A DNA stretch of 64,000 nt from Firmicutes bacterium HGW-Firmicutes-14 (GCA_002840275.1 PHAB01000006.1:1-64000), one strand, 5' to 3'; shown: positions 26,129 to 36,113, counted from the first letter of the stretch. The notes: generated from the letters alone by a model not told the origin. Translations and numbers: made by a program.

Positions 26129-26350
26129 TTTATTCGGGTATATGACCGCCATTATATCACCTAACAATGCAATAAACGGTTTGCTTGCCTTCCCAACTTT
26201 GCCTGGCTTGGCTATTACCTAACCAAGCAACATTGCGCTAATAGCGAAAAAAAGGGACCCTGGAAATGGGCTTGTTCTAGGTAGTAACTGAAAAAGCCGT
26301 GAAGCCTGTTATTATTTCAGGTCATTATTTAACTGGGGGCGATATTTTTT

Positions 26351-27643
26351 ATGGGCCGTGATATAAAATTTCGCCAAGCATATCAACTATTGAAAAAAAA
26401 AGAAAAAGAAAAAAGCATATTAACTACAGAAGAATTAATAAATACAATGGGATGGAAATACTCCACTGTTAAAACTTATATAAATAAGAAGTGGTCAAGA
26501 TTTTTAAAAAGAAAAGGGAATGGTTACACAGTAAAGGGAGTTTTAGAATATACAGAGGAATCATTTGCGCGCATTAGTTCACAGAAACAGGAAAAAAGCG
26601 AGGATCCTTTCCGACCTGAATTAAGTCCTGAGGTAGAAGCGCTTCTTACTAAAGCTAGGGAAGCCGCTATTCTTGCTGTTGACTTATATAATAAACCTGC
26701 CACGACTTTTAAAACACATGCATTTATTGTATTAATGATTATTGCTTGGACATCAATACTTAATGCAATTTTTGAAAGAAACGGATTAGATTATTATGAA
26801 AAAAATTCTGAAGGAAAATATATAGTTATCGACGGGGATAAAAAGGCTTGGACCTTAGGAAACTGTATTAAAGAGTATTTTAACGGTAGCAACAAGCCAA
26901 TTGAACGTAATCTGGAATTCATGATAGGTTTACGAAACAAAATTGAACATAGGTTCTTACCAGCAATAGACCTAAAAGTTGCCGGTGAATGCCAAGCCAT
27001 GCTTTTAAATTTTGAGGAATTAATCTTAAGGGAGTTTGGATCTTATTATTCTCTTGGTGAAACTCATTCGTTAGCTCTTCAATTTACTACTGTAGGAACG
27101 GAAGCAAGATGGAAAGCCCTCAAAGCATTTCGGGCACGCGAATATCAGACGGTAGAGGCCTATATTGAAAAATTCCGCGGTTCCCTGGACAAATCAATAT
27201 ATGAAGACCCTAATTATAGTTTTAAAGTTTATTTAATTCCTAAATTGGGCAATCATGCTTCATCTTCCGATATAGCTGTAGAATTTATCAAATTCAATCA
27301 TAATAACCCTGATGAAATGGAGCAATACGCGAAACAAATAGCTTTTATTAAAGAAAAGCAAGTTCAGGTTGCAAACCAAGGCAAGCTAAGACCAAGTCAG
27401 GTAGCTCAACGTGTTAGTCAAGCTATTAATAAACCATTCGGAATATATGAGCATACTTTAGCTTGGAAAAAATATGAGATTAGACCCCAACAAAAAGGAA
27501 GTACGAATTGCGATACAAGATTTTGCCAATATGATGTAGCACACAATGACTATGTTTATACTGAAGATTGGGTTGCATTTCTGATTAAAAAGCTTTATGA
27601 TGACAATGAATACAACTCACTTAAAAACTTAAAAATGAAGTAA
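26351..27643 (+). CDS. DUF3644 protein with HEPN-type motif
   Basis: 430 residues, AT-rich and basic at the N-terminus. Residues 1-75 look like a winged-helix region (TTEELINTMGWKYSTVKTYINKKW). The DUF3644 domain spans about 95-235 and has RNKIEH at about 198-203, an R-x4-H motif as in HEPN ribonucleases. The C-terminal half contains repeats of helix and a final KLYDDNEY. GGGGG lies 10 bases ahead of the ATG. HEPN proteins act in phage defence by RNA cleavage. Its place just upstream of a restriction-modification system supports a defence role, which is inference. Confidence 0.7.
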   Translation: MGRDIKFRQAYQLLKKKEKEKSILTTEELINTMGWKYSTVKTYINKKWSRFLKRKGNGYTVKGVLEYTEESFARISSQKQEKSEDPFRPELSPEVEALLTKAREAAILAVDLYNKPATTFKTHAFIVLMIIAWTSILNAIFERNGLDYYEKNSEGKYIVIDGDKKAWTLGNCIKEYFNGSNKPIERNLEFMIGLRNKIEHRFLPAIDLKVAGECQAMLLNFEELILREFGSYYSLGETHSLALQFTTVGTEARWKALKAFRAREYQTVEAYIEKFRGSLDKSIYEDPNYSFKVYLIPKLGNHASSSDIAVEFIKFNHNNPDEMEQYAKQIAFIKEKQVQVANQGKLRPSQVAQRVSQAINKPFGIYEHTLAWKKYEIRPQQKGSTNCDTRFCQYDVAHNDYVYTEDWVAFLIKKLYDDNEYNSLKNLKMK

Positions 27644-27701
27644 AATTTTTTGCAGGAATATCCTGTTATATATCGAAACATAATTGAGGAGGGATTTTCT
27701 T

Positions 27702-28571
27702 ATGACTTTGTCCAACACGGTTGGATACGACAGCAATGAAAACCAATCCTCAGTAGAAAAGCAGCCCATTCGACCAATTTTAAAATGGGCGGGTGGAAAA
27801 GGTCAACTTCTCTCTCAATTTCAAAAATATTTACCCAATCCTTTAGAATATAATGCTTACCATGAACCGTTTTTCGGTGGTGGGGCATTATTTTTTAGTA
27901 TGCAACCAAGGCAAGCGTTTATTTCTGATTTAAACGAAGAACTAATAGAAGTTTATGAAATAGTAAGGGATGATGTTGACAAATTAATAATTTCACTTAA
28001 AAAGCATAGAAATGATGAACAATATTATTATGAAATCAGAGAAAAAGAACCCAAGAAAATGAAAAAGGTAGAAAGAGTATCTAGATTTATATTTCTAAAT
28101 AAGACGTGCTATAATGGCCTATATCGTGTAAATAAAAATGGAAAGTTTAATGTGCCTTTTGGCCGGTATAAAAATCCTGATTTTGTCAATGAAGACGGAT
28201 TGAAAGCAGCAAATAAAGTTTTACAAGGAGTTAAGTTAAAAGTAGGGGACTTTTCCCAAATTTTAAAAAGAGCTAAAAGCGGTGATTTCATTTATCTTGA
28301 TCCACCTTATCATCCAGTTACAGCAACGGCAAACTTCACGGATTACACAGCAATACCTTTTGGAGAGCCAGAACAAAAAAGGTTAGCGGAAGTTTATTAT
28401 GAATTATTTAAAAAAGGATGCCAAGTAATGTTAAGTAATTCTGATACTTCGTTAATAAATGAATTATATAAGGACTTTGCTATTAAAAAAGTTAGGGCCA
28501 AACGCTCCATAAATTGTCGTGCGGATCGTCGTGGTCCCGTAAATGAGGTCGTGGTGATAAGTTGGCTATAA
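27702..28571 (+). CDS. DNA adenine methyltransferase, D12 class (Dam/DpnM-like)
   Basis: 289 residues: motif I PILKWAGGKGQLL, FFGGGALFF, ISDLNEELI, and motif IV YLDPPYHP followed by the NFTDYT target-recognition region found in Dam/DpnM enzymes. It transfers a methyl group to N6 of adenine; relatives recognise GATC but specificity here is not proven. GAGGAGGG precedes ATG 27702, so the longer TTG frame from 27684 is rejected. It overlaps the endonuclease gene by 10 bases. Confidence 0.88.
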   Translation: MTLSNTVGYDSNENQSSVEKQPIRPILKWAGGKGQLLSQFQKYLPNPLEYNAYHEPFFGGGALFFSMQPRQAFISDLNEELIEVYEIVRDDVDKLIISLKKHRNDEQYYYEIREKEPKKMKKVERVSRFIFLNKTCYNGLYRVNKNGKFNVPFGRYKNPDFVNEDGLKAANKVLQGVKLKVGDFSQILKRAKSGDFIYLDPPYHPVTATANFTDYTAIPFGEPEQKRLAEVYYELFKKGCQVMLSNSDTSLINELYKDFAIKKVRAKRSINCRADRRGPVNEVVVISWL

Positions 28572-29851
28572 ACCGAAAAGTATGGTCGGCGTGGGAAAAA
28601 ATATTCAATGAAATTAAACCGGAAGGATCTTTAATAACTATTTCAGCAGAACAGATAAAACAAATAACTAGGGTAGAACCCAGAATGATGGCTAAGTTTG
28701 ACACGAGAGAAGATTACCCGGAAATACTTCTGCGTAATGGTTATGTTCTTCTACCCATAAAGAATGGTATTTATACATTAGTTAAAGGAGACCCTTTTCA
28801 TGACCTGGAACGTATAAATGAGATAGGAGAGTATGTTTCTGAGCTTAAATTTAAACCAGAAACCTTATTTAAAGTCCAGGGAGAATCTTGCTTTCTGGAT
28901 TATGCTTATTTATCTGGCCTTTTAGAGTGCTTTTTGGGAATTAGTAATTTAAAGCTTACCATTAGGGGGCGTAGCTTTTCACCATTCTTTCGGTTTAATG
29001 TAAACAACGTGGAATTAGAAGTGGAGAAAGTCCAGATTGAAATAGATGCCGGTTATGAGAGCATTAGTGAAATAGTATTAGTGGAAGCAAAAGTTGGGAT
29101 GCCTACAAATTTCAATATTAGGCAGCTTTATTATCCTTACCGTTCATGGTATAAACGTTTGCCCCATAAAAGGATAATTCCAGTTTTCTTTGTTTATGAC
29201 AAGAGATATAAAACCTATAATTTCTGGCAATATGAATTTGCTGATCATGAGGAATATAACTCAATAAGCTTAGTCAAAAGTAAGAGTTTTATTATAAAGC
29301 AGGAACAAGATTGGGGAGCACTAATCTGTGAATTAGTTAATCGTCAGCCTGACTGGAGTAAAGTTGAAACCGTTCCACAGGCAGATGATTTTGACCGGGT
29401 AACGCGTTTGCCGTTGCTTATTGTAAAAGGAATCAATGATTCCGATAAATTTGCTAAACACGAGAATTTTTCGTCACGACAAAGTAGTTATTACCGGGAA
29501 GCTGCTGAGCTGGTGGGGTTGGTCCAAATGAAAAATAACAAATATGTACTAACCGAAGCGGGGGAAGTATATATAAATTTAAATGAAACAGAAAGGGGAG
29601 AGTTTTTACTTCGCCTTTTATTGAAGCTCCCAATTATTCATGAAGCCATGGGTGTTTTATTGAAAAAAGGATTTTTATCTTTAAATGAACTTACTGCGAT
29701 AATAGAAAAAAGAACCCGGTTGGGAAATAATACTCCCCGACGCCGGGCAAAAACCGTAAAAAGTTGGCTTAAGTGGTTTAGCAGAAAGATTGGGATATTT
29801 CGGATCGAGAAGGATAATATTGTTCTTGGCTTTCAAACAACGAACCGATAG
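28562..29851 (+). CDS. Putative restriction endonuclease (PD-(D/E)XK-type)
   Basis: 429 residues. A central segment reads IDAGYE...EIVLVEAKVGMPTNFNIRQLYYPYRSW (about 160-200). The D...ExK spacing in strand context is that of a PD-(D/E)XK nuclease core, with a Q-containing helix after it. The C-terminal part (about 285-429) looks winged-helix-like. The start is TTG 28562 inside the methyltransferase end, the only start fitting GGTGATAAG spacing. Operon position between two methyltransferases makes it the cutting enzyme. I do not recognise a named family with certainty. Confidence 0.72.
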   Translation: MAINRKVWSAWEKIFNEIKPEGSLITISAEQIKQITRVEPRMMAKFDTREDYPEILLRNGYVLLPIKNGIYTLVKGDPFHDLERINEIGEYVSELKFKPETLFKVQGESCFLDYAYLSGLLECFLGISNLKLTIRGRSFSPFFRFNVNNVELEVEKVQIEIDAGYESISEIVLVEAKVGMPTNFNIRQLYYPYRSWYKRLPHKRIIPVFFVYDKRYKTYNFWQYEFADHEEYNSISLVKSKSFIIKQEQDWGALICELVNRQPDWSKVETVPQADDFDRVTRLPLLIVKGINDSDKFAKHENFSSRQSSYYREAAELVGLVQMKNNKYVLTEAGEVYINLNETERGEFLLRLLLKLPIIHEAMGVLLKKGFLSLNELTAIIEKRTRLGNNTPRRRAKTVKSWLKWFSRKIGIFRIEKDNIVLGFQTTNR

Positions 29852-30650
29852 AAACCAGTTTGTTACAATCATTGTCTACCCTTGAAGGTATCGTTCTGAT
29901 TGCAGATACTGCTTTTAATCTGCGAAACGTTAAATCAATGTATTCCTTTTCTTTTTCTATCCCAATAAACTTTCTATCAAACTTAATTGCGGCTTCCCCG
30001 GTTGTACCGGAACCGGTGAAGGGATCAAGTACTATTTGTTCTGGATTAGTACTTGAGAGAATAATTCTTTCTAAAAGGGCGATAGGTTTTTGTGTAGGAT
30101 GTTTTCCATAAATCTTCTCTTTTTTTGAAGGCGAAGGAATTTCCCATACACTGCGCATTTGTCTACCGCCATTCATTTTTTTCATTTCCTGATAATTAAA
30201 AATGTGTTTACTGTTCTTGTCTCTTGCCGCCCAAATTAAGGTCTCATGACTAGCGGTAAAATATCGGCAACTAAGGTTAGGCGAGGCATTAGGTTTAAAC
30301 CAAGCTATTTCGTTTAAAATTTTGAAACCCAATTCATGTAAAGCAAATCCTATGGAATAAATAATATGATAGGTACCTGATATCCAAATAGTAGCGTTTG
30401 GATTCATTACTTCTTTACACATATTTAACCATTGCAAATTAAATTTGTGGTCTTCGGCTAATCCTTTAGATTTATCCCATTTGCCTTTGTTAACAGAAAC
30501 CTTTTTTCCTGATTGGCATGTAAAACCGCCATTGCTTAATTTATAAGGAGGGTCGGCAAAAATCATGTCAACGGGAGAATGCAAGTCAGACATAACCTTA
30601 ATGCAATCTCCATGAAATAATTTAAAATTAGAGGCTTTATAAATAGGCAT
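29778..30650 (-). CDS. Second adenine methyltransferase (DpnA-like, N6/N4 class)
   Basis: 290 residues. Motif IV FADPPYKLSNGGF with the KKVSVNKGKWDKSKG continuation recalls DpnA/M.DpnIIB, and motif I is DPFTGSGTTGEAA near the C-terminus, giving the beta-type order. DpnA methylates the host site on single-stranded DNA in transformation. It is transcribed against the endonuclease gene. The two 3' ends overlap by 74 bases, an unusual arrangement that could let the antisense transcripts interact. GGAG lies close upstream of the ATG. Confidence 0.87.
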   Translation of the reverse strand: MPIYKASNFKLFHGDCIKVMSDLHSPVDMIFADPPYKLSNGGFTCQSGKKVSVNKGKWDKSKGLAEDHKFNLQWLNMCKEVMNPNATIWISGTYHIIYSIGFALHELGFKILNEIAWFKPNASPNLSCRYFTASHETLIWAARDKNSKHIFNYQEMKKMNGGRQMRSVWEIPSPSKKEKIYGKHPTQKPIALLERIILSSTNPEQIVLDPFTGSGTTGEAAIKFDRKFIGIEKEKEYIDLTFRRLKAVSAIRTIPSRVDNDCNKLVSIGSLFESQEQYYPSRSEISQSFC

Positions 30651-30948
30651 AAACTACATCTCCTTTCAGTTGGCGAACACATGTTCTATATTTAGTGTAT
30701 AATAAAAACGTTTATAGGTCAATAAGAATTTAGTATCTTAAGGTTTACTTGCCATACTTTAGCATTAAGAAATTTGCAGTACTTTTACTGCTGGCATTAT
30801 TTGTATTACCCGAGCCAAATACTGTATCTTAGTTAACCAAATGATATGAGTGGAAAAAGGAGGAATCTTAGGTAAAAACGGCGAAATTTGCAATGTCAAC
30901 GAACCCTGGAGATGTGCCAAATCGTAGCTCATCGATCGATTATATCGC

Positions 30949-30977
30949 CCTGTTCTTCAGGAACAGGCTTTTGTTTT
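30949..30977 (+). terminator. Intrinsic terminator in the gap before the HIT gene
   Basis: CCTGTTC-TTCAG-GAACAGG followed by CTTTTGTTTT. It lies 15 bases before the HIT ATG, so it is at the very 5' edge of the McrBC-like operon and could act as a leader attenuator. Nothing else notable in 30651-30948 apart from the divergent promoter region of the minus-strand methyltransferase. Confidence 0.65.
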
Positions 30978-30991
30978 AAAGTTGGTTATCA

Positions 30992-31393
30992 ATGGAGCTG
31001 ATTCCCATCAACACCTGCCCATTCTGCGGTATTGCTAGCCCCATACAACAGAATAACAAAGCCTTCGCAATCTTCGATAAATATCCCGTGAATGAAGGCC
31101 ACATGCTTATCATCCCGAAAAGACATTTCAGCAACTATTTTGAAGCCACACCTGACGAAAATAGGGCACTATGGTCACTGGTAGAAGAGTGCAAAGTTTA
31201 TCTGGACCAAGAATTTCGACCGGATGGCTACAATGTTGGCATTAATGTTGGCAGTTCCGCTGGTCAAACCATATTCCATTTACATATTCACTTAATTCCA
31301 AGATACATAGGTGACCTAGACAATCCAACAGGTGGAGTCAGAGGGGTAATTCCCAGCAAGAGAATTTATAAGCTTGAAGGGGGTGCCAAATGA
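30992..31393 (+). CDS. HIT-family nucleotide-binding protein
   Basis: 133 residues: a zinc-ribbon-like CPFCGI at about 9-14, NEGHMLIIPKRHF in the middle, and the catalytic histidine triad HLHIHLIPR at about 103-111. HIT proteins hydrolyse or transfer nucleotides (Ap4A, AMP-lysine, GDP-sugars). Its TGA overlaps the ATG of the AAA+ gene (31390-31393), so it is made together with the McrBC-like proteins. Its relation to defence is unknown. Complete. Confidence 0.88.
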   Translation: MELIPINTCPFCGIASPIQQNNKAFAIFDKYPVNEGHMLIIPKRHFSNYFEATPDENRALWSLVEECKVYLDQEFRPDGYNVGINVGSSAGQTIFHLHIHLIPRYIGDLDNPTGGVRGVIPSKRIYKLEGGAK

Positions 31394-33402
31394 GCATTTT
31401 AACCGATTTGGAGAGCCAGTTTAGAAGAAGAGTTGCCTCATACATGATGGTAACCATATTAGCCATGCTTGACAATGTCGATTCTGAGGGCAAGGCTAAG
31501 ATGGATGACATTATTATTTATTTTAAAAAGTTTTATGAGCAGCGCAAATTTTATGGCAAGAAGCCTGAAAAAGACATTTTATTAATGTCAAAAATACCTG
31601 CTGTATCTGAGGCCAGAATAAAAGAAACACTTATTACAAACCCTGTCAAAGCCTTGAGCGATTTTATTACCTATAGAGGGGATATTAACCAACTACATTT
31701 TACCGACAAGGTACTCCGTGAGTTCAATACTGAAACCAAAGAAAAGATGAGAGATTTAGCATATGAGCATTTACACGAGTATTTTAAACAATTTGACCCC
31801 AACCAACTTACTTTGCAGGAGCTAGGAAGTCTTCCTCTGGGAGTAGCCGTTAACGCTACAGATGTTTCGCTCTTATCAGGCCAAAACCAGATGAAAGGGA
31901 TTCATCCGGTTTTCAAAGATAGCATTAGGGCAATCATAATTCTTTGTACCATAGGAGGAGAATCTTATCCAAATGAATGGTTAAACGAGGATAAAACTTT
32001 ACTCAAGTATTATTTAGAGGGAAGAACTGATAATCAAACTGGGAAGAAAACCTACAATTTGAATTTACCGTCAAACAAAGCGATTTTAGAATCCAATGAA
32101 CAAGGTTTTCCACTTTACATATTTGTCCGGGACAAAAAGGGTAAGTTGTTTCATTACGCGGGTCGGTTTTTATTTGAAAGGCTTGAGCAGAGCAAAGGCC
32201 AGGAGGATTTTTACTTTGTTCTGAAATGTGAGGTTGAAGATGTGCCTAAAAAGTTTACTAATAAATCCATCACCCCCAGCGAACTTATCGAAAATGTCTG
32301 CCGGTACATTTCCAAGAAAGGCTTCATTTATGACCCAAGTTTGATCAAAAACTTTTACCTTTGTCTTAGGACCAAGCCCTTTATCATTTTGGCTGGCATT
32401 TCCGGAACCGGCAAAAGTAAACTGGCCGAACTGTTTGCCGAAGCCGTCGGAGCTACTTCCGAAAACGGGCAATATACCCTAATTCCTGTCCGGCCAGATT
32501 GGAACGACAGCTCAGACCTCTTAGGGTATAAGGACATTCACGGTGACTTCCAAGCCGGGCCTTTGACCAGGGTTATTGAAAAAGCAAATAATAATTTGGA
32601 CAAGCCATACTTCGTTTGTCTTGATGAAATGAATCTATCCAGGGTCGAATATTATTTCAGCGAGCTTCTAAGCTTAATGGAAACGAAAAAGAGACCCAGG
32701 AATGAGTCTTTTTCAGAACGTCTCTTTCATGATAATTCGTTTGACAGAGAAGAAGACCGCCAAAAATACGGGTCTTTAAGAATCCCACCTAATCTCTACG
32801 TTATTGGCACCGTGAACATGGACGAAACAACCTTCCCCTTCAGCAAAAAAGTCCTAGATCGAGCAAACACTCTTGAATTCTCCGAAATCGATTTTAACCT
32901 GTTACCTGTAAAGGACACTGAACTAGCAGAATCATTAAATCTGAACAACCAACTTTTTGAATCTGAATTCATTTATTTACAGGACTGTTTAGAAGACACA
33001 GACTACATAAATACCATTAATAAAAAGTTGAATCAGATAAACGAGGTTTTGGCCAAGGCCAGTTTACATATTGGATATCGGGTGCGGGATGAAATCTGTT
33101 TTTATATGACCTACAACAAGAAGTTTAACTTGCTGGATGAGGATGAAGCCATTGATTATGAAATCATGCAAAAAATTCTCCCCAGGATTCAGGGGAGCAG
33201 TAGTCAGATCTATACTATTCTCATTGAAATGTTTAGGATTGCTACCGGTCAAAACTATACTAATGAAGATGGTAATGTTGCAGAATTAGCATTAAAATAC
33301 GTCCAAGATAACGGTGAGGTTAAGCCATATCCCAGGACTGCCCGAAAAATTGCCACTATGCTGTGGAGGTTTGAAGATGGGTTTACCTCTTTCTGGCTCT
33401 AA
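31390..33402 (+). CDS. McrB-like AAA+ NTPase
   Basis: 670 residues. The N-terminal 320 residues are a recognition/helical region with no clear DUF I can name. The AAA+ core starts with Walker A GISGTGKSKL at about 337-346, followed by the McrB-family GGxxE-type loop, LDEMNLSRVEYYFSELL (Walker B with the MNLSRVEYYF signature), and VIGTVNMDETTFPFSKKVLDRANTLEF (sensor and arginine finger). McrB proteins are GTP-driven translocases that activate a nuclease partner. Overlapping starts and stops on both sides place it in one operon with HIT and DUF2357. Confidence 0.85.
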   Translation: MSILTDLESQFRRRVASYMMVTILAMLDNVDSEGKAKMDDIIIYFKKFYEQRKFYGKKPEKDILLMSKIPAVSEARIKETLITNPVKALSDFITYRGDINQLHFTDKVLREFNTETKEKMRDLAYEHLHEYFKQFDPNQLTLQELGSLPLGVAVNATDVSLLSGQNQMKGIHPVFKDSIRAIIILCTIGGESYPNEWLNEDKTLLKYYLEGRTDNQTGKKTYNLNLPSNKAILESNEQGFPLYIFVRDKKGKLFHYAGRFLFERLEQSKGQEDFYFVLKCEVEDVPKKFTNKSITPSELIENVCRYISKKGFIYDPSLIKNFYLCLRTKPFIILAGISGTGKSKLAELFAEAVGATSENGQYTLIPVRPDWNDSSDLLGYKDIHGDFQAGPLTRVIEKANNNLDKPYFVCLDEMNLSRVEYYFSELLSLMETKKRPRNESFSERLFHDNSFDREEDRQKYGSLRIPPNLYVIGTVNMDETTFPFSKKVLDRANTLEFSEIDFNLLPVKDTELAESLNLNNQLFESEFIYLQDCLEDTDYINTINKKLNQINEVLAKASLHIGYRVRDEICFYMTYNKKFNLLDEDEAIDYEIMQKILPRIQGSSSQIYTILIEMFRIATGQNYTNEDGNVAELALKYVQDNGEVKPYPRTARKIATMLWRFEDGFTSFWL

Positions 33403-35986
33403 AGATAGAGAACTGCTAAAAATAAAAACTGAAGACCTCTTAATTGTCATCAAGGGAAAGCCAATCCATCCTACTGTGGAACAGTTTCAACTGCATCGCA
33501 ATGACAGGGGGGAGTGGGAGAAGGCTACCCTTGAGATCGTTTCATTTAATGGCTATTATAAAGCTTGCGTGTTTGATCCTTTTGCTGGGAATGAAACTGA
33601 TGGTCTTTCCGAATTTAAACCGGGGACCATGGTTTTTCCCTGCTTTTATGAGCAGCAGACCTACTCCATTCAGGTTAAATCACTGAAGGGTAAGGGTCTG
33701 CAATTTTATCACGAAAATAAATATATTCGGGATGCCATTACTCTTTTTACTGAGGATATTTATTCGGGGAACATCAATTTTAAAAGCGACATCGGGTTTT
33801 CAGAGCTGCAGATAATGTCCTCAGGCCGGCCTCTTCTAAAAATCAAGCTGGAAGTGTTTCCATCAAAGATTGATTACCGCCGGGATTTTCAGGAGCTACT
33901 CAAAGATGTTAATGAAGAACTCTATAACCTGGCTTATGATTTTTTAAAAAGGACTTATTTTGGGGCAAAGCCCATCCCAAATAAAATGCCGAGTTTAATT
34001 GAATTCTTTAACATTATCAGCCTTATCTTTGAAAGGCTCCTAAAATCCTTAGAAATAATAAGAATCAATCCCCATCATAAAATTATCAGGGTTGACCATA
34101 TAAACTGTATAGAAAAGATAAAGAGATTTGATTACCAGAGTGCAAAGTGGCTTTGTAAGCATCCCGAGGTTTTAAGACCAACCGGCAACGGCCGGGGATT
34201 AGTAATTGGAACACAAACCCTCGTTCCTCAAACTTATCTTCCCCAAAAACTGCGGGAAAGTAAAAAAGAAATTACTTATAATACCTTTGAAAACCGGTTT
34301 ATTAAGCTGGTATTAAAGAAAATCAGTCAACGGTTACACCATTTTCGTAAAGAATACTTAAAGCTTTATAGCACAGACAACTCGCGTTTCGATCCCGAGG
34401 TAGACAAAAAACTTTGTCATATGTCAGAGAGAATCAGGAGTTTTTCCAGGGTGGAGTTTTTGAAAGATACCGCTGACATTCACCAGTTAGACAACATGTC
34501 CCTGGTATTGCAGATGGCCCCGGGATATAGAGATGTTTATAAATATTATTTGATGCTCCTAAAGGGGCTGTCTATTCAATCAGATGTGTTCCACTTATCT
34601 GTTAAAGACTTGGCTGTCCTTTATGAGTATTGGTGTTTCTTGAGCCTGAACAAACTTCTTAAGAAAAAATATCAGCTTAAGAAAAATGATTTAATCAAGG
34701 TCAACAATAGAGGACTGGTAGTAACTCTGCGAAGGGACAAAAGAGCAAGCATTCACTATGAGAGTCAGAAGGGGGAAAAGTTTTCCCTGTCTTATCAGGA
34801 GAGGAAAAATGGACCTACCACGGCCCAAGTCCCGGATAACGTTCTGTCGTTGAGAAAAGAAGGGTCAGATATCTCTTATAAATATGTATTTGATGCAAAA
34901 TACCGGATAAATCCGGCTTTGGACGAAAACTATAAAAGGCACCATAAGAAACCAGGCCCCGAAGAAGATGATATTAATACGATGCACCGGTATAGGGATG
35001 CGATAATATACGAAGACAAAGCGGGCGGGTTTGAGCGATCGGTATTTGGCGCTTTTGTATTATTCCCATATAGCAATGAAGACCATTACTCTGGCAGGAC
35101 TGACGGCATACCCCATACTTTTTATGAGAGTATTAATCAGGTGAATATCGGGGGCCTGCCTTTTTTACCTGGCCATACCAAATTGGTTGAAGAATTCTTG
35201 GATGAGCTTATCCTGGATACTCCGGAAACAGCGGCAGAAAAGGCCCTTGTCCATGATGGTACAGAGGAATATTACTATAATAAGTTTTTGAAGAAGAATG
35301 TGTTTATCGGGTCTCTTCGAACAAAAGAGCAGTGGGATATAAACTATAAATTGAAGTTCTACCATACACCATTAAGGAACGTATTTAGAGAATTGGGCAA
35401 TTTAGAATATGTTGCTGTTTACAGGCGCAAAGAGCTGTTTAAAAATGATAATGGAATCAGGCATTATGGTAAGATAAAGAGTTTTAGGATATTGCCCAGA
35501 GAGAAGATAACGGAAATTAAGGGTAACAATAATAGGCTGTATGTACGTTTTGAAATCGAAGAATGGCTGGAACTGCCCCGGAGAATTATACCTTTACAGT
35601 ATGGTGTTTATGACCGGCTGTTCACAACCCTGCCCCTTTTGTTAATGGCCAAAGAATTGCCGGAGCTCAGTATGCAGACTGAGGAAGAGGTCAGGTTGTG
35701 GAAAGAACTGCGCAGGTTTGTGCCAGATATGAATGTTAGTGCAGATGATGAAATGATGGATAGAGCAAGGCTGAAGGATATCAATATTGGGCTAGGGGCT
35801 AACATATGGTTTGAAGGGGACTTTTTGATGGCCGAGAAATCAGGCGAAACGCGGGCTTGGCCGGTAGAAGATTTGCGTAGGAACAGGATTAAGGTGTTCC
35901 GGGAACTGAGAGAGTTTTTGCAGGAAGATACTGAAGGCACCCCGACTGACATCACACCCCAGCACGCGAAAAAATTACCCACGTGA
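33377..35986 (+). CDS. DUF2357 / PD-(D/E)XK (McrC-like) nuclease partner
   Basis: 869 residues. It has an N-terminal beta-rich DUF2357 region (about 60-330), a helical middle, and a nuclease core YKYVFDAKYRINP (about 514-526) with DDINTMHRYRDAI following, the D-x-K motif and Q/H helix of PDDEXK_7 (DUF524) enzymes. The C-terminal 200 residues contain YNKFLKKNVFIG and WLELPRRI. ATG 33377 is preceded by GGAGG and overlaps the McrB-like gene end by 26 bases. It is the likely cutting subunit. The usual McrC core is shorter; here a large extra module is attached. Confidence 0.82.
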   Translation: MGLPLSGSKDRELLKIKTEDLLIVIKGKPIHPTVEQFQLHRNDRGEWEKATLEIVSFNGYYKACVFDPFAGNETDGLSEFKPGTMVFPCFYEQQTYSIQVKSLKGKGLQFYHENKYIRDAITLFTEDIYSGNINFKSDIGFSELQIMSSGRPLLKIKLEVFPSKIDYRRDFQELLKDVNEELYNLAYDFLKRTYFGAKPIPNKMPSLIEFFNIISLIFERLLKSLEIIRINPHHKIIRVDHINCIEKIKRFDYQSAKWLCKHPEVLRPTGNGRGLVIGTQTLVPQTYLPQKLRESKKEITYNTFENRFIKLVLKKISQRLHHFRKEYLKLYSTDNSRFDPEVDKKLCHMSERIRSFSRVEFLKDTADIHQLDNMSLVLQMAPGYRDVYKYYLMLLKGLSIQSDVFHLSVKDLAVLYEYWCFLSLNKLLKKKYQLKKNDLIKVNNRGLVVTLRRDKRASIHYESQKGEKFSLSYQERKNGPTTAQVPDNVLSLRKEGSDISYKYVFDAKYRINPALDENYKRHHKKPGPEEDDINTMHRYRDAIIYEDKAGGFERSVFGAFVLFPYSNEDHYSGRTDGIPHTFYESINQVNIGGLPFLPGHTKLVEEFLDELILDTPETAAEKALVHDGTEEYYYNKFLKKNVFIGSLRTKEQWDINYKLKFYHTPLRNVFRELGNLEYVAVYRRKELFKNDNGIRHYGKIKSFRILPREKITEIKGNNNRLYVRFEIEEWLELPRRIIPLQYGVYDRLFTTLPLLLMAKELPELSMQTEEEVRLWKELRRFVPDMNVSADDEMMDRARLKDINIGLGANIWFEGDFLMAEKSGETRAWPVEDLRRNRIKVFRELREFLQEDTEGTPTDITPQHAKKLPT

Positions 35987-35987
35987 C

Positions 35988-36113
35988 AAATACGCGGGAG
36001 GCTTTGGCTTTCATGAGGTGGGGGCAAATATTGAGTGGGCGGAAGAGACATTGGAGTACCTACGAAAATTAAAAAATGAGGCAAACAGGAGTGAGCAAAT
36101 ATGAGAAGAAGGC
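35988..36113 (+). pseudogene. Small coding remnant after the DUF2357 gene
   Basis: In a frame one base off the DUF2357 gene there is a codon-like run, KYAGGFGFHEVGANIEWAEE and then TLEYLRKLKNEANRSEQI, ending near 36103. It has no start codon and so could be the tail of a displaced or lost gene. It looks like an ordinary helical protein end. I cannot name the family. Confidence 0.3.
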
